From contig OZ036014.1 in NCBI GenBank assembly GCA_964035015.1, positions 4,789,495-4,853,494 on the forward strand: a stretch of 64,000 bases of DNA, given 5' to 3'. Every line of letters starts with the position of its first letter. Within the stretch, counting starts at the first letter, position 1. Shown here one piece after another: positions 24,061 to 35,000 of this stretch. A program made the translations under genes and the position numbers. The notes below the pieces were generated by a model. The model saw only the letters and a list, made by a program, of their open reading frames with translations. It ran no database searches and was not told the DNA's origin. The stretch comes from Corallium rubrum. Lineage: Eukaryota; Cnidaria; Anthozoa; Scleralcyonacea; Coralliidae.

Positions 24061-24492
24061 CTAAGGCCTGTGACAAACGGCATATTTTTTATGCGCCGTA
24101 TAAAATACCTATTATAGTCGACCCAAATTCTGAAATTGTTCCTGTTGAGTTATACGGCGTATTTTCGGCGTATTTAATAAGTCGAATAAATTACAATTCT
24201 CGAGTCGTAGGTCTGGAAACGATGTCACAAACATGAATTGTGGATAAAAAATGTATTATCATATTGATTATTGTAAATTAATGTATGCATTTTATTCGGC
24301 GCATGAATAGTATACGCTGTATATCTGTACCAACGCCGTACTTGAGTCGTATGATACGACTGGGCTCGTCGTATTTAATGGAACTTAATGAAATTGCCGT
24401 ATTTAATGGTTACAGACGGCGTATTTTTCACGAACTTAATTCTCATACTTTATACGGCGCATGAAAAATACGCTGTTTGTCACAGGCCTTAA
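24061..24492. mobile_element. TIR element, about 430 bp
   Basis: Termini are CTAAGGCCTGTGACAAACGG and CTGTTTGTCACAGGCCTTAA. Internal words GCGCCGTATAAAATAC and TACGGCGCATG repeat in both orientations. No coding region. Confidence 0.85.
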
Positions 24493-25540
24493 AGTCCCTA
24501 ATAGGGAAGCTTAAGCAAATACAACGCGAAAGTCAAGGACAACGTCCTTAATACAATAGATTTTTCCTCAAACAACAAAGAAAATAAATAATTTTTAGCC
24601 CCAAGAGTAATCCTAACGCCGTCCCCGTTCTACATACAACGTTATTCAGATCATTTTCACGTCTTCAGGACGACGTTAACTCGTGAAACGGCGAAACCTG
24701 TTAGTTCAGTTTGACTTCAAACTGTGCGACAAAAATCCTTTTAGAACTCTAAATCTTTTGGATGCCGAAAAACATACTTTAAGTATCCAATACTACGCAA
24801 ATGATTCGTGGTTTCTGCTAGATACTGAACTTTAGATTGCTGTTGCCGTCCCAGCTTGCTTAAGCTCCATAATATTAGATTTTCGTGACGGGCGTACATG
24901 CAGCGTGCTGTACCAATTAAGACAACAATAATACTAATATAATTAAATTAGACATGACACGAAAAAATTAGTTTATCCAAGAATTATAGTATAAAGAAAA
25001 ATTTAATTTATATAATATATTCTACTCATGTAATAAATCGTTATTATTAAAGAATAGTTTATATAAAATATAATCTAAACGTTAGAGGCTCTGGGCTCAT
25101 ATTATATTCATCAGTAGATTCATAATTAAGTGTTAATGCAATCTTTCTAAACTCAGAACACTATGACGACGGTACTGCTGTGAGCGTGCAATGACAAATA
25201 ATTATCGTTGGCACTTGTCTTTCAAAAATACAATAAGGAACTATCTTACATTTTTTTCGTGTGAAAGATTATTCCAAAGCCACGCTATACTTTTGGAATT
25301 CCATTTTTTGATTTGGAATCCATATTTTTTTGGACATTTGTTTCTTCATTCTTTTTTACACCGACGTATTGTGTTCTCCTTTTCAACAAGAAAACATTTT
25401 CAACAAAATATTCTTTCCACCTACGGTTATTTCATGTGGAGTGTCATAATGTTTCGCAACTGGGGGCCTCGTAATTAGAGACAATTGTTTGTTGTGTACC
25501 AGAAATATTGAAATACACGTGGATCGATATTACTTTTTGC
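24493..25540. other. Non-coding AT-rich stretch
   Basis: No domain, RNA gene or clear repeat was recognised. Confidence 0.35.
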
Positions 25541-25706
25541 CAGTGTAGTGTAGTGTAGTGTAGTGTAGTGTAGTGTAGTGTAGTGTAGTGTAGTGTAGTG
25601 TGGTGTGGTGTGGTGTGGTGTGGTGTGGTGTGGTGTGGTGTGGTGTGGTGTGGTGTGGTGTGGTGTGCTGTGGTGTGCTGTGGTGTGGTGTGGTGTGGTG
25701 TGGTGT
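25541..25706. repeat. (GTGTA)n / (GTGTG)n pentanucleotide array
   Basis: An abrupt change from GTGTA units to GTGTG units occurs near 25600. Three-frame ORFs of poly-His/Thr or poly-Trp/Cys type are artefacts. Confidence 0.97.
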
Positions 25707-28700
25707 AGCCAACAATTGACTTGGCATTTAATAATACTTCTATACTCAGTTTTTCTCATAAAATTCAAACATCGGGAAAGTGTAGCAGCCTTGATAAATT
25801 ATAGCAAAATGAAAAACGACGATTACTGAATAATTTTTCCCCATCAGACACAGGAAAACGGAATTATATAAACAGTGCTCATTACCAGTTGGTTACAATC
25901 CTATTTCCTATTGGTTAGTTACAAACGTGAAATCCAATCAAATTCCGAGAAACTAAACTACAGCTTATATCTTTAGGAACACTTCTATTGTCAGGTCTCT
26001 CGCTGATCTTCCTCCAACTAATCAACGAAGTCTCGAATCAAGATGTCTCCATCCAAGTCCTTTAAATTCCAAGCCAAACCTTACACATTAATAAAACTTG
26101 AAAACTTGAAACTAGCATCAGACTCTCAATTTTACTCTGGCTAACGTCAAACGATTTTATTCATCACAGCTGGGAAATCAAGAGAGAGGAAAGGGTCAAG
26201 TAAAAGTCGAGAAATAATCTTTTAAAAAGTAGTTACTCTTAAACTCTTAATAAAATGGGGTTATATATGGCCAGTCGACAGCTTGCAACCGGTTTTAATG
26301 TGTCATCGTCAGGACAAAGAAATCTTGGTCACATTGGCACCAATTGCTGACAATATCGAGCTCTAAACAGAACACTGGATGTGGGCGATAATTTTCGCTC
26401 GCCGCATGACCACTATCACACACCACAGTCGGATACTGGGCCAGCCGGAAATAATCAACCTAGTTGTCAAACACGAAATCAATCTCTGAACAATTCAAAG
26501 TTGAAGGCGTGCAAAAGTTCAGATTAGATTTATCGCCACTATTCAGGCATCCCCTGCGAATGCTATTAGTAATAAAAACGTATATTGTTAAATTAATATA
26601 AAAGTGCTGAAGACACATGGTCTTTTGCGATAAATTGAAAAGGTGAAGGAGTTGACATTTGGTCGCTATTTATCATACATATCAAAGCCAGGTGAACAAC
26701 AACTAGCTTTTACTATAAGTTCAATTTTCTTTCATTTCTTATGGCTACCAAAAGAACTAAGACAATTTGTTTTTAAACATTTCAACCCTAAATATACTAA
26801 AAGGGAATTCAGGGTTGAGATAGTTAATTGAGATAGGTTTTAACCTTTCAAAACCTCACAATCACGAGTAACATTGTCTGGCGTTAGTCAGAGTAAAATA
26901 CTAAAAGCAAATTCAGGCTTGAGAGGGTGAAGACATTTATAACAAGATTCAAAATTCAAAACGGCAATGTATATATGGTGTACGCCCATTTAGTTATGCC
27001 CCGCCACGGCCCCGCAGAGAGAAAGATTAAGGTTGACATAACAAATTCTTGGCATAGAGTTTGAAGTTTATAATAAAGACGAAAACATCACAAAGCAGCC
27101 AATCAATGCTTGACTAGCCTGTTGTCGCAGCCCGATTTTACGGGTTGAAAGTAAAGTTGGGCTGCAGCGACGCAGGCTATGCTTGACTGAAGTACAAAAA
27201 ATGTGTGGTTTTAAGAGGGTCCACAATAGGTTTTTCGGGACGCGGAGTAACGTATATTTTGATAACGGGAAACGGGATGAAACGGAAAATAACGGATGGG
27301 ATTTGGGACGCGGGATATACAAATACTAGGGACCTTAAGATCTACGACGGCAACTTCGAGGACGACGTCCTTCAAACAAAAGCATTCTTCTTGCAAAACA
27401 CAGATAATGACTAATTTCTAGTCCCAAGAGTAATCTGAACACCGTCCTCGCTCTGTATACAACGCCACTCAGAGAATTTTAACGTCTTCAGGACGACGTT
27501 GACTATTGGTGTGATGAGATCTGTCGTCTGAGATTGCTTTAACACAGACACCGTTTTACCACTTTGAAAATTATAAAACAAGCTTCAAGTATTGAATACA
27601 GTAGTCAGTTAACCGTGACTTCTTTTTAATGCTAAAATTTGAATTGCTTTTTAACCGCCGTCGTCGTCCTAGCATCTTATAAGGTCCCTATTTACCTTCG
27701 GGATAATAAGCAGATTAAACAGCGGGATTTTGGATTTTTCGTATATTTTTTTTTGCTTTGTATGTGCTAAGAGATGGGCTAAGCTAGTTGTCGGCAAGAT
27801 TTAAGACATTTATATAAGTAAGACAAGACATACAACACCAGCCAGATCGCGTGCGTGACTCTGCCTGGCAGATCATCAGGCAGACGTCAGGCACCGTGGC
27901 CTAGATACTACGACAAAGAACCCCCGCGTTTGGCGCTATTGGCTATTCAAGAACGACTCAAGATGGCGGACGACCGGAGTTAGGAGGGCAGGGAAGGCTT
28001 GGAAAGTCAAGTTTGTGTTTGTGATGTGATAAACTGTGTCGCATTGTTCTACGAGAAAGGCAAGAGTGGTAATTCGTTTTTGCGAGAGGAAAAATTCAGC
28101 TCTTAACAGAGAACAAGTCAACGTCCTTACTGAAAGTCAATTCCAGTAATTTCTCAGTTTATTAATGACAGAAAAGTAATCAATCTCGTGCAAGAGAAGC
28201 AGTCAATACAAGCAAAAAAGACCCCTGACTCCGATGAAGAACCCCAACAGAGAAAAAACGACTTAACCGAAAGTCCGACATGATAATACGGTAATTTAAC
28301 TCCATATTGCCATAGTGATACCGACTTAATTGGAAAAGTAGGACATTGTGGCCCAGAGTTAGACTGCAACGTCTGCCATTTGATTTTAGTTTTGTGGCCA
28401 AGTTGTTCACATTTGTGATAGTAAAAGACGATATTTCGGAAGAGCTAAAGTTGTAATTTACTATCTAATAGAAACCACGTCCAATAGCGCGCACAACTAC
28501 GATAACAACGATGTCGAACGCAAATCTTGTGCCTTCGATTTGCCGCGGCGCGCAACCTAAATCTGCTCAAATACCCAATTCCCGGTCCCAAGAAAACAAT
28601 TCTCATCAACAAGCAAAACATATAATTGTTCTTCTAAATGTACTGCCTTCAGTGATGGAAACAGGAACTTCCAACGCACAAAAAACCCCCGAAAACGTTG

Positions 28701-28820
28701 CTCTTTGTACCCGATCTGTCCTACTTTCTTCATTAATTTCCAAGATATGGATTATATTAAAGATTCTAAGATTATAATAACTGAAAAAATAAAAAAATTG
28801 AAGAAGCGTGGCCAGGATTA
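25707..28820. other. Gene-poor stretch with decayed repeats
   Basis: Decayed TTAA-ended repeat segments lie at 26122-26170 (TACTCTGGCTAACGTCAAACG) and 26845-26930. No gene was recognised. Confidence 0.4.
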
Positions 28821-28823
28821 TAC

Positions 28824-29328
28824 ATAATGAGTAAAATAGACGTTCTCTGACCAAAATATTTGTTTATGGAGTTACATCGGTGAAACTGGGAGATGTTTCG
28901 AAACACGGAAAAAAGAACACGTTAGAAACGTCAAAACACACAAAGCTGGCTCTAACATCGCAAGCCATGCCTGGGCTAATAACCACAGAATCAACTTTGA
29001 TGAAGGTCAAGTAATCGACAGAGGGAGCTATCGCACAAGAAAAACTTTAGAGTCATGGCACACTGCATTAACCACACAAGCTGACAACAACTCTAAGCCG
29101 TTACCAGAACAATACTCTATTATATTTAAAAACTAACTTCATTTTGTTATTATTATCGCTTCTCTTTTATATCATATTACTGCTTATATTTTATGTCATA
29201 CATGTAGCTAAATATCTTAATTTGTTGGTTTTATATTTCATTAATAGTGTTGAAGGCTGCAGTCTGGCAGCCGAAAGCTCGTTAATAAACAAATATTTTG
29301 GTCAGAGAACGTCTATTTTACTCATTAT
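28824..29328 (+). mobile_element. 5'-truncated Penelope-like element enclosed by 44 bp inverted repeats
   Basis: The arms 28824-28867 (ATAATGAGTAAAATAGACGT onward) and 29285-29328 (ending ACGTCTATTTTACTCATTAT) are exact complements over about 44 bp. Between them lies a GIY-YIG endonuclease fragment and a 3' tail with CTGCAGTCTGGCAGCCGAAAGC, a hammerhead-like stem-GAAA module. Inverted terminal repeats around a truncated copy are known for Penelope-like retroelements. Confidence 0.85.
28873..29136 (+). pseudogene. GIY-YIG endonuclease C-terminus of a Penelope-like element
   Basis: The 87-codon reading frame starts within YIGETGRCFETRKKEHVR and ends SKPLPEQYSIIFKN before TAA. YIGETGR is the second half of the GIY-YIG nuclease motif, and the downstream Arg/Lys/Glu/His-rich segment followed by HAWANNHRINFDE fits the Penelope-like endonuclease. 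The reverse transcriptase and the N-terminal half of the nuclease are absent, because the frame runs directly into the left inverted repeat. This is a dead fragment. Confidence 0.85.
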
Positions 29329-30260
29329 AATAACTATAACCCCGTTTCTGTTCCCCGGAGAGCGGAAATGGGGGAAGTCTACACAGGGCTAAATAACTAA
29401 CTGTTGTACCACATGCTATATGCACACCCATTATATGAATTTAAAAGAGAAAAAATCCCACAAAAAGCCAAACAAAAGCTTGATTTAAATCTCACCCTGA
29501 CCCTAATGTTCATAAAGGCAAACTTAGTGAAAACAAAGCCGTGAAAAGATTAAACAAAATTAAAGAAATTGCGACGAAACGTTTATCTTTTCTTGTGTTA
29601 AATTATGTTTATAACTATTTGGCATCACCACGCTTTTGTTTCGGAATTATCTGCATGTCATATCAACGAATCATCACACAATAGTTTATAGCTTTTTCCG
29701 ATAAACACAGCTAACAATGAACCAAAATTACATAGTTATAATTTAGTCGTTTATTCAAGTAGAAAGATCCGCACTATACGTATACTTGTAACGAAGTTTT
29801 CCCTACAGAAAATATACTTTCTGTGTAGCGTGTAATATTAAGTATTGTTATATAGCTAGAGTTTCACTGGATGCAACGATGACTGTCATTGGTTGGTTTG
29901 TGGTCACATGACCTTAGCTAAATTTCAATGTCTACCGAGCGGGCAATAATGGAGAACTTATTGCCTGCTCGGTCAATAAGTTTTCAATTGTTGCCCGCTA
30001 GAACTTGGAACTCTTCACGGCATCCTATAAACAAAAGCTTGTTTGGTACGAAAAAAAGAATATTTATAGGTCTTCAAACATGTGTGAAGATTAACTGGAG
30101 AAATGTATTGCTGTTCTTTTGTTCTGAGACTCATATTTGTTTGGTTGAAGTGAAATTACGGAGCCAGGCGAAATGTTTTGGTAAGTCTTAGCGTTTGTCT
30201 TTTGTGTACTTTCCCTTGATAAACGTCGAAATTATTCAGCGAAACTCAAGCTATATACTG
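29329..30260. other. Non-coding stretch
   Basis: An imperfect inverted pair lies at 29929-30002 (CTACCGAGCGGGCAATAATG against TTGTTGCCCGCTAG). No gene was recognised. Confidence 0.35.
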
Positions 30261-30267
30261 TATATAT

Positions 30268-30418
30268 AACAAAACACTTAATGTCTGGTCCCTCGGGAAA
30301 CAGTGAGTTTTGTTTTCCCTCGAGTCTCGATGTTTCCCTCGACTTCGTCTCGGGAAATATCAAGACTCTCGAGAAAACAAAACTAACTGTTTCCCTCGGG
30401 AGCAGACATTAAGTGTGT
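30268..30418. repeat. Foldback element, about 150 bp
   Basis: ACACTTAATGTCTGGTCCCTCGGGAAACAG at the left is mirrored by CTGTTTCCCTCGGGAGCAGACATTAAGTGTG at the right, with CTCGAGTCTCGAT and its complement further in. Confidence 0.85.
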
Positions 30419-31020
30419 AATGCTTTCTTAGGTTAGTATATGGTGTTTTTAGCTTGAAGTTGGTAAAGTTTGTCAAAGAATATACACTTGTTGACGGGCG
30501 CCAAGAGAAATATTCGTATCATGTGGGCAGACATTTTATAATAATACTAATAATAACAATACATATGTTGGGTTTTACGGACCTGAAGACTGCATTTGAC
30601 GTCACTGTTGAAGGCTTTATAAGCATTATACAGAGGAAAAGAACTTTTTCTAGCAATTTTTTCTTTGAACCGCGTGTTACGCCTTTTAATACGTGCTAAA
30701 GACTAAAGTACTTTATTAGTGTAAACTCTACAGTTCATTTTACAAGACTAAAATCGGTTCCCCTCTCGAGCCTGTCCGCTGACCTAAATACTGCAGCCTG
30801 TCCGCTGACCGCAATACTTTCAGTTATTTAAATCACATAACACCGCGTATACTGGTGAAGGAGGGTTAACGGTTTGAACAAAGGCCAAAGTGAAACATGC
30901 AGTGCAAAAAAGGATCCTTGACTCATATGATATACAGTAGACCTATTTTATAAGTACTGTACCTTGTACTTCGACAGGATATGCACTGGCCAGACTCCTA
31001 TTAATGTTTTGTTCATGTAT

Positions 31021-31220
31021 AAATAAAGAAATACCAAATGGTTTTCCGTGTTTGGATACTCTGATCCAAACACGCGGGAAATTGCGAGACTGGAGAAAAG
31101 CGTAACAAAACACGAGCCATAGGCGAGTGTTTTTAGCTTTTCGAAAGTCGAGCAATTTCCCCAAGTGTTTGGATAAGAGTCTCCAAACACGGAAAAAAAA
31201 CATTTGGTATTTCTTTTATA
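31021..31220. repeat. Foldback element with TCCAAACACG arms
   Basis: AAGAAATACCAAATGGTTTT and CCGTGTTTGGATACTCTGATC at the left are mirrored by TCTCCAAACACGG and ACATTTGGTATTTCTTTTA at the right. A single arm recurs at 31280-31316. Confidence 0.8.
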
Positions 31221-31393
31221 AAATAATCACAAGTGAATATGATATACTGTCCGACACTTTCAAAAAATCGTTTTGGCAGGAATTTTCCGTGTTTGGATAC
31301 TCTGATCCAAACACAGCAATTGACCAACCAGGGCACGTGTAGTATACAATCATGTTATTTTATAATAATAGTTCTCCCTCTTACCTTGAAGTA

Positions 31394-31498
31394 CTAGTAG
31401 ATGCGAATCTCTGTTTCATCCTCAGCTTCTACAGGTCCAGAAGCCAGTAGTGTACCGTTTGGTTTGAAACAACAAGTGTGGATTTCATCTGTGTTACA
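31394..31498 (-). CDS. WDR38: WDR38-like exon 9 (blade 7 and stop)
   Basis: Acceptor TAATTTCCAG. Encodes CNTDEIHTCCFKPNG, an acidic turn and the terminal strand ETEIRIY before TAG. Confidence 0.92.
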   Translation of the reverse strand, partial: CNTDEIHTCCFKPNGTLLASGPVEAEDETEIRIY

Positions 31499-31985
31499 CT
31501 GGAAATTACAAAAGGAGAAAATACAGAACCGAGATCAGGTGTTTAGTGTACAGTACAGTATCTCTCAGACTCTCACAATGATCACTCTCGACTAAGGAGG
31601 CGATTACATGGACCGGGCTGGCCCGGTTAACCGGGATCGCTTTATATATCAAACGCATGTTGTTTAACATTTCGATTACATGGCAAGCGGGCTAGCCCGG
31701 TTTGCCGGGATCCCCGACAACCGGGATGGAAATGTCCATGTAACCGTTTTCATCGCGGCAAACCGGGCTGAAAAACTGTTAAACTCGCTTCGATACGTGT
31801 TCGTTTGCTTGACTGTGTGAATAAATAGTGCTGAAAGGAACTGAAATAGAACATCAAAACGTTGTTTGTGTGTTTCGTGATCATAGCGAAGATTTATTAA
31901 ATTAATTAGTCTTCGCGAATACGATTTCGTGGATTATAACAATCTTTTTATTAAGGATGGGCTTACAAAATAAATAATAGACTAA

Positions 31986-32024
<39 letters not shown>

Positions 32025-35000
32025 TGAATTAAAACTAACGTAGCTTTGATAATCCCGGCTCCATGTAATCGTTTCGTAAACTCATCCCGGTTAACCACGC
32101 TAGCCCGGTCCACGTAATCGCCCCCTAAAACTGACGATGTTTTGATTTCGTTTTTCCAATTCTTTAACCGATTGAAAGTACGTTAGATTTCATTTACCTC
32201 CAGTTCTCTGATACATGTTCCTTGTTTGACATCCCAGACACGCACCTGAAGAAAATGCCAAGTTTTTCATTTTTGATATAAATGAAGAGATAAAAAAGTG
32301 ACAGATGGTCAGCCAAGCAAACAAACAAACAAACAAACAAACAAACAAACAAACAAACAAACAAACAAACAAACAAACAAACAAACAAACAAACAAACAA
32401 ACAAACAAACAAACAAACAAACAAACAAACAAACAAACAAACAAATAGACAAATAGACATTATACCGTTTGATCATCTGATGCAGAAACAAGAGTATTGC
32501 CATCATGGGAAAAAGAACAAGCCTTTAAATAAAATAGAAGAATCTTTATATATCACCTTTGGTAAAGTAATTTCTTGGAGTTGTTATGGGCAAAGGGATG
32601 CTAGTCCCATATACAGTATGTGAACAGTACAGTAAAATATACTGTACTGTACTGTACTGTACTGTACTGTACTGTACTGTACTGTACTGCACTGCACTGT
32701 ACTATACTATACTGTACTGTCCTGTAAGTGTACTGTACTGTACTGTACTGTACTGTACTGTACTGTACTGTACTGTACTGTACTGTACTGTACTGTACTG
32801 TACTGTACTGTACTGTACTGTACTGTACTGTAACTGTATTGTACTGCACTGCACTGCACTGTACTTACTGTACTGTACTGTACTGTACTGTACTGTACTG
32901 TACTGTACTGTACTGTACTGTACTGTATTGTAAGTGTACTGTACTGTACTGTACTGTACTTACTGTACTGTACTGTACTGTACTGTACTGTACTGTACTG
33001 TACTGTACTGTACTGTACTGTACTGTACTGTACTGTACTGTACTGTACTGTACTGTAACTGTACTGTAAGTGTACTGTACTGTACTGTACTGTACTGTAC
33101 TGTACTGTACTGTACTGTACTGTACTGTACTGTAACTGTACTGTAACTGTACTGTAACTGTACTGTAACTGTACTGTACTGTACTGTAACTGTACTGTAC
33201 TGTACTGTACTGTACTGTACTGTACTGTACTGTACTGTACTGTACTGTACTGTACTGTACTGTACTGTAACTGTCCTGTACTGTACTGTACTGTACTGCA
33301 CTGTACTGTACTGTACTGTACTGTACTGTCCTGTCCTGTACTGTACTGTAACTGTCCTGTACTGTCCTGTAACTGTCCTGTCCTGTACTGTACTGTACTG
33401 TACTGTACTGTAACTGTCCTGTACTGTACTGTACTGTACTGTACTGTACTGTACTGTACTGTACTGTACTGTACTGTACTACTGTAACTGTACTGTACTG
33501 TAGTGTACTGTAGTGTAGTGTAGTGTACCGTACTGTACTGCACTGCACTGTACTGTACTATACTGTAACTGTACTGTACTGTACTGTACTGTACTGTACT
33601 GTACTGTACTGTACTTATAAAACAGATATTTTACCTGTATCCAGCCTGTATGACCAGTAAGTACAATAAGAATAGAGAACATTTCAACATCCCACAAAAT
33701 AATGCTCATATCCCAAGAAGCAGAAGCCTACAGGAAATAAATTTAAATTAAAATAGACTTTTTGTGCCCTTTTCAAAAACCTCAACATCACATGCAACCT
33801 CGTTCCCAGGGCTCTTATCTCCACTCCCCGCTCGCTGCGAAAAGTACCCTGGCATGGGCTGGTCACGTGTCGCTGAACAAAAAATATCATTGTGGGAGGG
33901 GTCCTATTAATGTGCTTATTGTTACGCTCGACCAGATGCCATGTTGAAGTCTTCGAAGTGTTTTGTTCGTTTTGTGTCTTAATTTTGCTATTATAAATAG
34001 TCCATACTTGGGACAAAGTTTTACGACCAAAACAGGTGATTTGCTTGGAAAGTTTGTTCTTGGGTAGAGACTTACTTGCTGTTCTATCGACGGGCTATGG
34101 AAAGTCCTTAATCTTCCATGTGCTGCCTGCTTTGTTGTTTTGTAAGAAGAAACTGAAAGAGACAATTGACCATATCTTGACCTGATTCATATATTTTCTC
34201 AATTGTGATTGTCATCTCTCCTCGAAATTCCCTAATCCCCTACCATCCCCTCCCATTAAATTATCTTTTGCTATCACCCAGAATCTGGGTGACACGTGAC
34301 CAGCCCATGCCAGCAGGGGCGGATCTAGAATTTTTTCCACCTTAGTCAAACCATTCCTAGGGGGGTCCGGGGGCATGGTCCCCTGGAAAATTTTTGAAAT
34401 TTGGACCTCTGAAATGGCATTTCCTGCATTCTGACAATACTTTGGGGAAAGATTTAAAAGTTTTAAATCGTGTTTTCAATAGCGCATTTTATCAAACCTG
34501 GAAGGTGTCAAATAAATTTAGGGATAAAGTGGACGTTTTATTATGCAAATACATTTAAAATTATAGAAAATAACGGGGGAAAATCCAATAAATCAAATCT
34601 TAGGTAGCTGCTACGTATGCCCCCCCGACGGAAATCCTGAATAACATCAGAACGTACACATAAACACATTCATATGACAAGATCAAAGAATCATGTTACC
34701 AAAATCATTAAGCACTTTAGATATTTTGAATGATATTCCAGGCCACTGAGGGTAGGATCTAGTCGTATGAGAAACATCAAGAGGTACACGAGGCAACCAA
34801 ACAAAACTAATGTGTTCTCATGTTGTGCAATATTTACGCAGAACTGTCACTACCAGACATTTAAATAATTCACGTTCGCAAGCGCTATCAAATTTACTAA
34901 CCCATACAGTCATTCAGCCAGAACAGAATAATATTATAAACGTCGCATCTATATATAAGACTATTATTATAATATACGCGTTTGATAATCAAAGGATTAG

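Noticed and set aside
28154..28410. Overlapping minus ORFs of 71 and 76 residues
   Set aside because: Two frames of the same stretch are equally open and neither shows a domain.
32707..33543. 278-residue ORF (minus) and several similar ones at 32.6-33.6 kb
   Set aside because: They translate the ACTGT pentamer only (VQYST repeats) and exist in all frames. The interval is an intron of the WDR38-like gene.
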